DNA of 55,824 nt, from the NCBI GenBank assembly GCA_947311255.1, contig CAMZKL010000021.1, positions 1 through 55,824 of the forward strand, given 5' to 3'. How positions within the stretch are numbered: the first letter of the stretch is position 1; every line of letters starts with the position of its first letter. The position numbers were made by a program, and so were the translations under genes. Source of the DNA: an uncultured Chlorobiota bacterium (GTDB taxonomy: Bacteria; Bacteroidota; Bacteroidia; Bacteroidales; JAADGE01). Positions 8,817-21,700 of this stretch are shown one piece after another. The notes beneath the pieces were generated by a model, which saw only the letters and a program-made list of their open reading frames with translations, was not told the DNA's origin and did no database searches.

Positions 8817-9335
8817 TTATAAAATTAACTGATAAAATAAAACATCCTTAAAACCTTCAGAAGTATTTATCCACTGCTCTTTTTTTCCTGTTAATTTAAA
8901 TCCTGCCTTTTCAAATAGTTTTATGCTTGCAAAATTATCATAACTTATGTTGCAGTATATCTGATTGATTCTTAAAATTTTAGAACAATAATCTTTAAGC
9001 AAATTAATAGCATTTTCTGCATACTTTTTTCGCCTTTCAGATTTGCTGATTACAATTCCAATTCCTGCTCTTAAATGAGTTGGGTTAAAATCAAATAAAT
9101 CAATCAAACCTAACTGTTTTTTATTTCTAATATTTTCAATAATAAATCTTGCCTGATTTGCAATAAAAATATCCTTTTTAGAATCTTCAATATGTTTTTT
9201 TAAAACCTTTTCTGAAAAAAATATATTAGTATTACTTACTTCCCATAAATCAGGATCATTTTCTATATCACTCAGAAAATCAATATCATATACTTCTAAG
9301 TTTCGCAATTTTATTAAAGAATTTTCAACTCGCAT
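8817..9335 (-). CDS. GNAT-family N-acetyltransferase (RimJ/RimL or SpeG-like)
   Basis: This 172-residue protein has the RimJ-type GNAT outline: an N-terminal 'IKLRNLEVYDIDFLSDIEND' strand-helix, a central strand GIGIVIS (about 91-97), the acetyl-CoA pyrophosphate loop at 101-106 and the C-terminal motif NISYDNFASIKLFEKAGF (about 129-146). The family transfers an acetyl group from acetyl-CoA to an amine, such as a ribosomal protein N-terminus or a polyamine. The loop reads RRKKYA where RGKGYA is usual, so a glycine is replaced by lysine; activity may still be retained. The substrate cannot be told. A perfect -7 box for this strand (complement CAAAAATA at 9352-9359) lies just upstream. Confidence 0.85.
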   Translation of the reverse strand: MRVENSLIKLRNLEVYDIDFLSDIENDPDLWEVSNTNIFFSEKVLKKHIEDSKKDIFIANQARFIIENIRNKKQLGLIDLFDFNPTHLRAGIGIVISKSERRKKYAENAINLLKDYCSKILRINQIYCNISYDNFASIKLFEKAGFKLTGKKEQWINTSEGFKDVLFYQLIL

Positions 9336-9779
9336 AATTTTAATGTTTACACAAAAATAATAACAAAACTTACGATAAAAAATATTATTACTCTTTTCAT
9401 TAGAGATATGTTTTACATACTTTTATTTCTAAAATAAAATAAAAAATTATTATGTAAACAATATTTTACATCTTTTAATTCAAAAATTATTCTAAATGTT
9501 TAGATTTTATTTGATTAAAGCAATTATTTTATTTATTTTCGCTTTGTAAAAAAATATTATTAAAACATATGCAACTATTTTAACTCATTAGAAGTCTTAT
9601 AGTTGAATGAATAATATAATAATAATCTCAGGAAGAATTGCATTGCGTAAGTCTTTGTGGGACAGTTATATATGTAGTGTTTTGTGAAAATTATTGCAAT
9701 CTGGAAAAGTTTGTTTTTTATCTAAATTTTAACAGATTTTACAACATTTTTATTGAAATTATATTTTAAAATAATTAAT
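9336..9779. promoter_or_regulatory. Divergent upstream region of the GNAT and giant surface-protein genes
   Basis: This 444-base AT-rich stretch holds no gene I can support. It contains a candidate -7 box for the GNAT gene (complement at 9352-9359). It also has an inverted repeat ATGTAAA/TTTACAT at 9452-9471 with a 6-base spacer, and another TTTACAT at 9412-9418. These could be operator half-sites. No convincing -33/-7 pair for the giant gene was found; the nearest is TCGCTTTG around 9539-9546. The 5' leader just before 9780 is almost pure A/T. Confidence 0.35.
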
Positions 9780-12700
9780 ATGAAAAAGTATTTGTTTATT
9801 ACTTTGTTTCTCAGCATTAGTTTTTTGATTAATGCACAAACTAATCCAACTTCGGCAGATAATACCGTAACTATTAACGAAGACAATGATAAAGTCTTTG
9901 TAGTAGGGGATTTTACCTATAATGATGCTGACGGAGATCCATTTACAAATTTGGAAATTGTCGGATTAGAAACAACAGGAACATTATTCTACGACATTAA
10001 CGGCGATAACATAGTTGATGCCGGAGAAGATGTTACTCTAAATCTCCAAATCCCCGTTGCAAATATACCCAGGCTCAAATTCAGACCTAATCCTGATGAT
10101 TTTGGAATCGGATACGATAGCTTCGATTTTCAGGTTATAGACGATGAGCCGAGAAACAGTATAACATATACTATGACCATTGATGTAACATCAATTAATG
10201 ATGAGCCGTCTTTTACAAACTCCGGAGGTAATCAAACAGTTGCAGAAGATGCTCCTGCTCAAACAGTAAATAATTGGGCAACTGCAATTGTCCTTGGTCC
10301 TGCAAATGAAGTTCCTCCTCAAACAGCAACTTTTAATGTTACCAATAACAATAACGGACTTTTTTCAGCACAACCTGCAATAAGTGCTACAGGAACATTA
10401 ACATATACACCTGCTGCAAATGCAAACGGTGTTGCAACAGTAACTGTAAATCTTAACGATAATGGAGGAACGCCAAATGGTGGAGATGACCAAAGCCCTT
10501 CAATTAATTTTACAATAACAGTAACCGCTGTTAATGACCCTCCTACCGGTGCCGATAATACGGTTAATTGTAATGAAAACGGAACAATAACTTTTGCAAC
10601 TGGGCATTTCGGTTATGCAGATACCGAAGGAGATGTATTTAATCAACTTGAAATGACAACAGTTCCTGGAAATGGAAATGCTTGGATTGACACCGACGGA
10701 AATGGTTTTATAAATGCTCCGGAAGTTGCCCTTGTTGCTAGTGATGTTGTCAGTACTTTTGATATAAATGCAGGAAGATTAAAATTCAGACCAAATCAAG
10801 ACGAAAATGGACCAGGATATACAAGTTTTAATTTTAGAGTTCATGACGGAACTGTGTACAGCACAGCGATATATACAATGACAATCAATGTAAATCCTGT
10901 AAATAGCGAACCTTCTTTTACAGCAGGATCAAATCATTCATGCAATGAAGATGCAGGTTTACAAAACATTCCTGCTTGGGCTACAAATATTGATAAGGGT
11001 GCTCCCGATGAAGCAGCACAAACTTTAACTTTTCATTTAACTAATGATAATGGTGCTTTGTTTACTGTTGCACCTGATGTTGATGAAGTAACCGGAGATT
11101 TAACATATACACCTGCACCAAATGCTTTTGGAGTAGCAAATGTTACAATTTGGCTGACTGACAACGGAGGAACTGCAAATGGTGGGGACGATACAAGCCC
11201 AACACAAACTTTTACCATTACAGTAAATGCTGTAAATGATTTGCCAACAGGTACTGACGGAGCTGTAAACTGTCCGGAAAACTCATTTGTAACTCTTAAT
11301 TCCGGACATTTTGGATATGCTGATGTTGAAGGAGATCCTTTTTCTCAATTAGAAATAACAACAGTCCCTGCAAGCGGTGATGTATGGGTTGATGCTGATT
11401 TAGACGGTACTATTAACGGTGGTGAATCAACCCTATCTGCAGGAAATATTGTAAATATTGTTGATATAAATGCAAACAGATTAAGGTTCAGACCTGACCC
11501 TGATGAAAATGGAACTCCTTATACAACCTTTAATTTTAAAGTTCATGATGGCTTTGGCTTTAGTACACTATCAAACTTAATGACTATTAACGTAAATGCA
11601 ATTAATAGCGAACCTTCTTTTACAAAAGGTGCAGATCAAGTAATTAATGAAGATGCACCTGCTCAAAATGTAGCTGCGTGGGCTACAAATATTGAAGACG
11701 GTGATAATGAAGTTGTTCAAGCTCTAACATTTCATTTGACAAATGATAATATGCCAATGTTTACTATACAACCCGCAGTAGATCCTACTACCGGTAATTT
11801 AACATACACCCCTGCTGCTAATGCAAATGGTGTTGCAAATGTTACAATTTGGCTAACAGATAACGGAGGAACTGCAAACGGTGGGGACGATACAAGTCCT
11901 ACTCAAACTTTTATAATAACAATTAACCCCGTTAATGATTTTATTCAACAAGACCAAAATAATCCTTTAAATGTTACAGAAGGCAGTATAAATAATCCAA
12001 TTACAAATGGACTTTTACAATATTCAGATGCTGTTGATAATACTCCAGCTGCTTCAATTGTATATACAGTTACAATCCTTCCTACTCATGGAACTATATA
12101 TATAAGCGGTGTACCTGTTGCAGTAAACGGAACTTTTACACAAGCTCAAATAGATGCTGGGGCATTAACTTATGATAACGATGGTTCTGAAAGTTTAACA
12201 GATGCTTTTACATTTACTGTAACTGATGGCGATGCAGGAACTGCACCAACAGTATTCAATATTAATGTAACTCCTGTTAATGATAATCCAAATATTGATA
12301 CTTCTCCTATTACAGTTGGAACAGAAGGAAATCCATACATATATAATCTTTCAGCTTCTGATAATGATAATGTCGGAGCAGATTTAAATTTTACAGATAC
12401 ATCTGCACCTCCTTTGCCTGCTTGGCTAGTATTAACTGATAACGGAAATGGAACTGCTTCATTGTCCGGAACACCTCCTTTTGGCGGACCTGCAACTATT
12501 GATGTTTGTATTACTGTTGATGATGGCGAAGCTCCTCCCGGTAGCAACCAACAATGTTGGACTATTAATTTAACAAATAGTGTAACTGTTAATGCAGGAC
12601 CTGATGATATTACTTGTAATAACGATGAATATACTTTGAACGGAAGCCAACCTCCTACCGGATATACAGGATTGTGGACTGTAATTGACGGAGCAGGAAT

Positions 12701-15700
12701 ATTTACTGATAACACATTATATAATACATTAGTTTCAGGACTAAATAGTGGAATTGCTCCAAATAACAGTAATACTTTTCGTTGGACAATAACAAACAGC
12801 GATGGGAGTTTTTCAATTTCTGATGATGTTGTTATAACAAATAATACAGTAGTTGCTTCTGTTACAGATATTAGTGATGTGTGCGGAACAAATGCAGTAC
12901 TGCAAGCCGATAATGCTTTGTTACCCGGAGAGTCCGGCTTATGGACTGTTGAAGGTGCACCTTTTCCTTTGCCGGTAATTGCAAATCCTACACAAAGAAC
13001 AACAGCTGTTTCTGGTTTAAATTATAATGTAAACCAATTTAGGTGGACTGTTACAAAAGGAACATGTTCAGATTTTGCAATAATGAATGTTGATGTTATT
13101 GAAGTATGGGCAACTGCCGGTGCTCCTGCCGAAATTTGTTCAGAACCATTTACTGTGCAAGGGAACGACCCTACACTTCTTGGAGGAACAGGACTTTGGA
13201 CTGTTGGTGCCGGTAATGGTGCTTTTGCAAATGCAATTAATCCAACAACAAGTGTTACAGGCTCAAATCAGGATGTTGTTAATACTTATGTCTGGACTGT
13301 AACCGTAAACGGATGTGCAGCTCAGGCAAGTGTTGATGTTCAAAATAATATTCCTACGACGGCAGTTATTACAACTCATGACCCAAGTACATCATGTGAC
13401 GGTACTTATACAATATCTGCTACTCCTGCCGATGCGACAGACCCTAATGAAACAGGATACTGGACAACAGCAACTGCCGGAGTAATTATTGCAAATCCGA
13501 ATAATGCAACAACAGGCGTTTCAAATCTACAGGAAGGAGCAAATTTATTTACTTGGCATATATCAAATGGAACTTGTCCCGAATCAACAGCAGATCTTAC
13601 GATAAATTATTTCTTTCCTATAACTGTTGATGCCGGACCAGATGCAACTATCTGTTCAGACGAATATAGTTTTGCAGGAACACCGCTTGAAGCAGGTGAA
13701 ACCGGTGTATGGACTTTTACTTCTGGCAGCGGAAACATTGTTAATCCCAACTCAAATACAACATTGGTTACCAATCTTCAAAGAGGGATAAATGTGCTTC
13801 AATGGACAGTAACTCATGATATTTGTTCATCGGATGATTTGGTAACAATAACAAACATGAATGTTGAAGCAATTATTTCAACAGGTAAACCTTTAATTTC
13901 TTGTACAGATCCTTCTCCTTTGATTACTGCAAATGACCCTGCTAGTCAAGATATTGGAAATCCTACAACGGCAGCAAACGGTTTCTGGACAGTTGAATCA
14001 GGTGGTGGTGTTGTAGATGCTCCATCTTCTTGGAATACTACTATAAGTAATTTGGATCCCGGAGCAAATAATTTTGTTTGGACAATTTCTAATGGATTTT
14101 GTTTAGATTCCGATACCATAACTGTTATTAACAGCATACCCACTCAGGCTTATGCAGGAAAAGATACAATTGTTTGTAGCACTTCTTTACCAAACTTACA
14201 TGGAAACAATTACGATAATACACGAGAAATTGGATTTTGGAGAAGAATTGCCGGAAATGCAACAATTACAGATATTTCATCAGCAAACACTTCTGTAACT
14301 AATTTAGACTATTACTGTACTCCTTGGACTCCAGATTGGTGGACTAATGCTGCTGCAGTTAATATTTTTGAATGGGTAATTCAAAGAGGAATATGTGAAT
14401 CTACCGATCAAGTTAGTGTTATGAATGGTTTGCCTGAAACAATTGATGCAGGATTAGACCAAACTGTATGTGATAATGTCGTTAATTTAGATGCCTTGGA
14501 TGAGGCTTCTTGTGCAGATGATTATTGGTGGGAACAATTACCCGATATTGGAAATTATATAGATCCTTTAACTGGAGCAGTTATTCCTGATAATGATTTA
14601 CAAATGCCATTTAATGTCCATGTTGATAATATTCAAGACGGAATGACTCAGTTTATATGGCATAAAAGAAATAATTTCTTCGATTCAATGGGAAATTCAA
14701 TACAATGCGAATTAACTGATACTGTTGAAATTACAAGTCGTGGTTTAGTTGAAGATGTTCAAGCCGGGCCAGAAGACGCAACTTGTGAGAATTGGTATCA
14801 ATTAAATGCTACAAATCCTTCAACAGTTTTTACATCAGGCCCTCCTTTTGATGTGGTTTCAGGGCAATGGTCTTTAACTTTTGGAGCAGGTGTTTTTGAT
14901 GATGATACTTATTATAATACAACAGTCAGAAATATAGCAGCATATGATAATATTTATAGATGGACAGTTACAAATCATACAGAAGGTTGTATATTATCTG
15001 ATGATGTATATATACATAGTGCAAGACCATCAAATGCAACCGCTGGACCAGATGATGTAACTTGTAATGATTTTGCAGTTCTTTCTTCAAATGTTCCTGT
15101 TAGATATACTAGTGCATTTTGGACAGTGTCTGTTGGAGGTTCAACAATTATTCAAAACTCATGTACAGGATTTACATGCGATGCAATTGCAACAAATATA
15201 TCTGATAGCCTAAATATATATGTTTGGCATGTAGTTAATGAATATACCGGAGGTTTTGGTGGTTATGATGCATCTAATCCGCTAGAATGTGAAGTAATCG
15301 ATTCAACCATAATTATTTACAGAGGAATTACCGCACAAGCAGGTGTAGATATTTATGAATGTGGAAATTTTACTCAACTTGCAGCTAGTGATCCTGAATG
15401 GAACACTGGTGTTTGGACTGGTTCCGGCACTTTTGATGATTCTGGCACTAATACTAGTACATTATTTAATGATGTTGTACGTGGTTTAACACCTGGTAAA
15501 AATACATTTACTTGGACAATTTCAAATGAAGCGTGTAGTGGTACAGATGAGCTTGTAGTGTTTGGTTTATTACCTCCTGCTCCTTATGCAAATGTTGATC
15601 AAACAGTTTGTAGTGGTAGCGTTAACTTAAATGCGAATGATGTTACAAATAATTGGGAAGTTGTAGATCCTGTTCCACCAAATCCAGTTTGGCAAGAAGC

Positions 15701-18700
15701 AACAGCCACGGGTTATTGGACATCAACAAACCCTCTAGTTACTTTTGGGAATTCAACGAATTTTAATACAACAGCAAGTGGAATAAGCATTCAAACCGAA
15801 GATGCTTTTATTTGGCATTCAGTTAATAATTTTACTGATAATGTTGCAGGTTTAACTAGAACTTGTGAATTAAAAGATACAATGTTGGTATATAATAATT
15901 CTGTAACTGCAACAGCAGGTAGTGATATTTTTGAATGTGGTGTTGATTTAGTCGCAAATTCATTCGAATTGAATGCAGTACCGGCAATAATGCCTATGAC
16001 AGGAGTTTGGTCTCAAATTTCTGGACCAGCTTCTACAATTGTAACTCCTGCATCTCCTACAACTACTGTAACAAACGTATTTCAAGATAATAATTATATT
16101 TACCAATGGACAGTTTCTGCAATAAGAAATGCTGTAACTTGTACAGCTGCTGACGATATGTTAGTTGAGATAAGAATCCCAAGTATGTCTGTTGTAAATC
16201 CTTCAACTCTTGAAGTTTGTGTTAATCAAGCTCCATTAGTTGGAAATATTCCTTTAACTGGAATTGGAACATGGTCATCTGCTTCTGGAACACCTGGAAC
16301 AATTGATGAACCTTCAAATAGTGTAACCTTTGTAGATTTAGTTCAGAATGGAATAAGCCAATGGCAGTGGACAATTGACCGAGAAGGTTGTACTTCAAAT
16401 GACATTATAACTGTAACTAATAATACTGTAACTGCTGATGCTGATTTAGCTCTACCAAATCCTAATTCAGTTGATATTTGTGTTCCAACTTATAATTTAA
16501 ATGCAACCGACCCTAATATATTTAATGTGTCTTATAATAGTGCATCTGGTTTATGGACTTCTAATCTTGGCACAACAACTTTTATAAATAATACAATATT
16601 TAATACTACTGTTGGAAATTTAAGTTCAGCATTGCCAAATATCTTAACTTGGACTATAACAAAAGGTTCGTGTATTGCAACTGATCAAATTTTTATTAAT
16701 AACAATGAGTTTTTAATTGATGCAGATGCTGATCAAATAGTCTGTAACGGCTCTGCAATTCTTAATGGAGAACAGGCAGGAACTGGGACAGGTATATGGA
16801 CATATCAATCTGGTTCTGGAGGAAATGTTGTTACACCTTCTCAATATGATACTCAAGTAACTACAATTGTACCAGGAGGTTCTTCCTTGTTCAGATGGAC
16901 AGTTACAAGAGACGGTTGTGTTGCTTGGGACGAAATGACTGTTACAAATGATGAAGTACATGCAAATGCAGGAACTGATCAAACAACTTGTACTAATATA
17001 ATTGCAAATATGCCCGCAGCAAATCCTGGAGCCGGAATAAACGGGAACTGGCAATTGGTATTTGGTGGAGGAGTACCTGCAGATGCAACATTGTATAATA
17101 CATCTGTATCGGGATTAAGCCCAAATGTTAATACTTTTAGATGGAATGTATCAAGAAGTATTTGTTCAGATTTTGATGAGGTAGACATTGTAAACAATGA
17201 ACCTGCCGATTTTATATTAAATGGTATAATTGAAACTTGCGATGGAAATTCTTCAATTTCTGTAAACGCATATCCTCCTGATGGCTCGGGAATTTGGACT
17301 CAAACAGCTGGCTCAGGTGTAATATTTGATAATACAAATATAAATACAGTAGTTACTGGTCTAGAACCTGGTAATAATCAATATACTTGGACTGTTACAA
17401 ATGGAATGTGTACTAAATCAAATTTTATAGATATAACAAATAATCATGTAATTGCTGATGCAGGAATACCTCAATTTGTTTGTGCAGATAGTACTGTTTT
17501 TACTGCACTCGATCCTGCTACAAATAATACACAGCAAGGTAACGGTACTTGGACATTACTTGCTGGAAACGGAACTTTTGATAATAATACTTTATATAAC
17601 TCTGTTGTTAGAAATTTAGATATTGGATTAAATACTTTTAACTGGACATTAACTTTAGGGTCTTGTTCTGATGTAAGTATTGCTCAAATAACAAATAATG
17701 CTGTTGAAGCAAATGCTTCAAGTCAGGTTGTTTGTACTAATACTGCAACTTTTGACGGAAATAACCCAGGAACAGCAGATGGTTTATGGACATTAATTGG
17801 ATCTTCCGGAACCCCTAATATTACTGATAATACATTAAATATCTCAACTGTTACAGACTTAGGTTCTGGCGTTAATACCTTCCGTTGGTTAGTTGGAAAT
17901 GTTGCTGGTTGTAAAGATAGTATAGATATAACAATTAATAATGGAGAATTTCCTACATCAGCAGGACCTGACCAATTAAACTTATGTTCAACATCAACTG
18001 TCCTTGCCGGACAAGACCATGGTGCAGGATATAATGGTCATTGGGTTGTTGTCGCCGGTGGTGCAACTATAACAAACTCTACTCAATATAATTCTCCTGT
18101 TACCGGCTTAACACCAGGTAATAATGTTTTCAGATGGGTAGTTGAAAGTAATGCTACTTTATGTCAAGCACATGACGAAGTAGTTGTACAAAATAGTTTA
18201 CCATCTACCGCAATTATTGTTACACCAATAGTTGGAGATAGAGAAATCTGTTCAAATTCACTTGCAATAGAGGGAACACAGGCTCTTTTTGGTTCAGGGA
18301 TATGGACAGCTTCAACAGAAGCTCTTGGTGCAACATTTGGTGATAAAACTAACTATCAAACAACAATAAATAATCTTGAACCAGGCAATAATGTTTTAAC
18401 TTGGACAATAACAAACGGAATTTGTCCTTCACAAGACCAAATTACTATAGTAAATAATGAAGTCGTTTCTATTGCAGGAATTGACCAAGTTTTATGTTCT
18501 GATAATACATTATTAACTGCCACAGACCCTTCAAGTATATATCCCAATCAAGGGACAGGATATTGGACAAATATGACAGGAAACGGTGCTTTAATTACAA
18601 ATTCTTTAATTGAAAATTCAACAGTAACTAACCTTCCGATTGGAACAACAACATTTAGATGGACTGTTGAACAAGGAATCTGTAATGAGCTTGATGATGT

Positions 18701-21700
18701 TGTTATTGCTAATAATTCTGTAAGTGCAATCGCACATAACCAAGCAGATTGTAATTCTTCATTTATATTAGATGGAAATGATCCAAGTGGTTTCGGAGGA
18801 ACAGGATATTGGGAAATTGTTGGCGGTGGAAGTGGAATAATTACTGCACCAAGTACACAATATAATACAACTGTTACCGGAATTCCAAATGGAGTAACAT
18901 CAACATTGAGATGGACAGTTGATAATGGTGCATGTAACGATGATATTGAAATTACAGTTACAAATAATAATTTCAGCATTGATGCAGGAAGTTTACCCGC
19001 AATTTGCGTTTCAAATGCAACAATGAATGCCGATTCTCCAGGAACAGGAGTAGGAGAGTGGACACTTGTTGCTGGTTCGGGTATTTTTGATAATTCAAAT
19101 TCTAATACAACAAATATTACTGGAATAGGTCAAGGAAACAACACATACAGATGGACAGTAGCGAGAGATGGTTGTACTAATTTTGATGATATTGTTGTTG
19201 TAAATAACTCTCCGAGTACAGCATTAATAACAGGACCTGTAGGAACAGAAACATGTGATGGAACTGCTACATTAACAGCAAGTTTACCAAACCCATATTA
19301 TGCAGATACACAATATTGGAAATTAGTAAGTGGAGGAGCAACATTTGTAAATCCAACAACAAATTTCACAATGAATGTAACAAATCTTGCTCCCGGCAAT
19401 AATATTTTCCGTTGGACAATTGAACGTGGAGCATGTATGGCAAGTACTGATGATATTACAATAATTAATAATGAAGTTGTATCTGTTGCAGGAGCAAATC
19501 AAACAATATGTGATGACAATATTTTCTTAAATGCAACAGATCCTTCTGCAATTTATCCAAATCAAGGAACTGGTTCTTGGTTAAATTTAAGTGGAACGGG
19601 AGCTATAATTACTAATTCTTTATTAGAAAACACTGAAGTTACAAATCTTCCTACAGGAGCTACATCTTTCCAATGGACTGTTACGCAAGGCAATTGTTCT
19701 CAAAGTAGTATAGTGCAAATAACTAACAGCTCAGTAAATGCAATTGCACATAACCAAGCAGATTGTAATGGAACATTCATTTTAGATGGAAATGACCCAA
19801 GTGGCTTTGGAGGAAATGGATATTGGCAAATTATTGCTGGATCTGGTACAATATTAGCACCAAGTTCTCAATATAACACATCAATTGTTGGAGTTCCATA
19901 TGAAACAACAACTACATTACGTTGGTTAGTAGATAATTTAACTTGTCAAGATAGTATTGATATAACTGTTAATAATTATGGTTTCGCATTAAGTGCAGGA
20001 ACAAATGTGTCTCAATGTGGAGATTCTTATACTTTAAATGCAGATGACCCAACACCTGGGACAGGATTTTGGACAACAATAGGAGGAAGTGGAATTATCT
20101 CAAATTCAACACAATATGATGCTATTGTTACAGGTTTAGCACAAGGTAATAATGTTTTCAGATGGACTGTAACGAAAGGATTGTGTACTAGTACTGCGGA
20201 TGTTACAATAGAAAATACAAATCCTGATGTTGCCGTTATTACTTCTCCAGGGCCTGCTAACAGAGAAGTCTGTACAAATTCGGTAACTATTGAAGGTAAT
20301 ATTCCTTCATACGGTACTGGAAAATGGACGACAATTATTGGAGGAGGAACTTTTGCTGATGATACAAATAATAATACTCTTGTAACTAGTTTAAATCCAG
20401 GTCTTAATAGATTTGTATGGACCTTAACAAGTGGGATATGTTCAAGTACAGCATCGGTAGATATTGTCAATAATGAAGTAGAAGCATATGCTGGATTAGA
20501 TTTCTTCGTATGTGCTGATACAGCTGAATTAAATGCTGTTGCAACAAATGTTGTATATCCATTTCAAGGAACAGGAATATGGGAATATGCAGGTGCAGGA
20601 ACTTTAACTATAGATAATTCCTTATCAAATAATACAATAGCAAGAGGAATTGGAAATGGACTTAATACTTTTACTTGGACTGTTACCCAAGGGAATTGTA
20701 CTAAAACTGATAATCTTGTAGTTTCTAATTACTCAACTCTTGCAAGTGCAACAGATGCAATTAGTTGTTTAGATAATTTAGTATTGACAGCAGATCCTCC
20801 AGCACCAGGAGAAGTTGGGACTTGGTTTTCTTTTACTCCCGGAGTTACATATGTTGATCAAACGCTTTATAATACAGTAGCAAACAATCTTTTTCCCGGC
20901 AATAATACTTTTGTATGGACGCTTGATAATGGATATTGCTCTGATGACACTATTATTAATGTTAATTTTATAGAACCAATTGCAAATGCAGGAACAGACA
21001 GGAATATATGTGATGATGAAATATTTTTAAATGCTTTTGATCCTTCTCCTGGAATTGGTGTTTGGAGTGTTCAAACAGGTTCTGGTACTTTTGCTGACAT
21101 AAATAATTACAACACCTTTGTAACAAATGTTGGAGTTGGAACTAATGTGTACGAATGGGAAGTTACAGATAGAGGCTGTATTAAATCTGATATTGTAACA
21201 ATTATTAATAGTACACCTGTTGCAAATGTAGGATCTAATATTGAAACTTGTAGTACTACAGCACAATTGCCAGCAGCTGCCGAACAAGCTGGGGAAAGTG
21301 GTTTGTGGACAAAAATTGGAGGAGATGGTATTGTTACTACACCAACCTTATATAATTCTGAGGTTACAAATTTAAGTCCAGGAACAAATGTTTTTCAATG
21401 GACAGTTAGTAATGGGTCTTGTTCTGATTCTAAAAATGTTAATATCTTTAATAATAGTGTTACAAGTATAAGTGCTGGTTTAGACAGAGATATTTGTGAT
21501 AACTTCGTAACATTAGGAGCATTATCTCCACAAGCTGGAGAAACTGGTCAATGGATAAAAGTTTCCGGTGATGGAATAATAAGTAATACCGCTCTTTATA
21601 ATGCAACAGTTACAAACCTAAGTAGAGGTACAAATATGTTTAGTTGGACTATTTATAAAGGTTTATGTGATTCAATAGATTATGTTACAATAACGAATAA

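Noticed and set aside
9753-9779. Upstream TTG start for the giant gene
   Set aside because: It would place nine charged and polar residues before a well-formed signal peptide; the ATG at 9780 gives a standard one.
12170-12715. A 181-codon open frame on the minus strand inside the giant gene, and similar ones at 18548-18979 and 20027-20470
   Set aside because: Repeated low-complexity codons of the plus-strand repeats create long antisense frames. The products show no family features.
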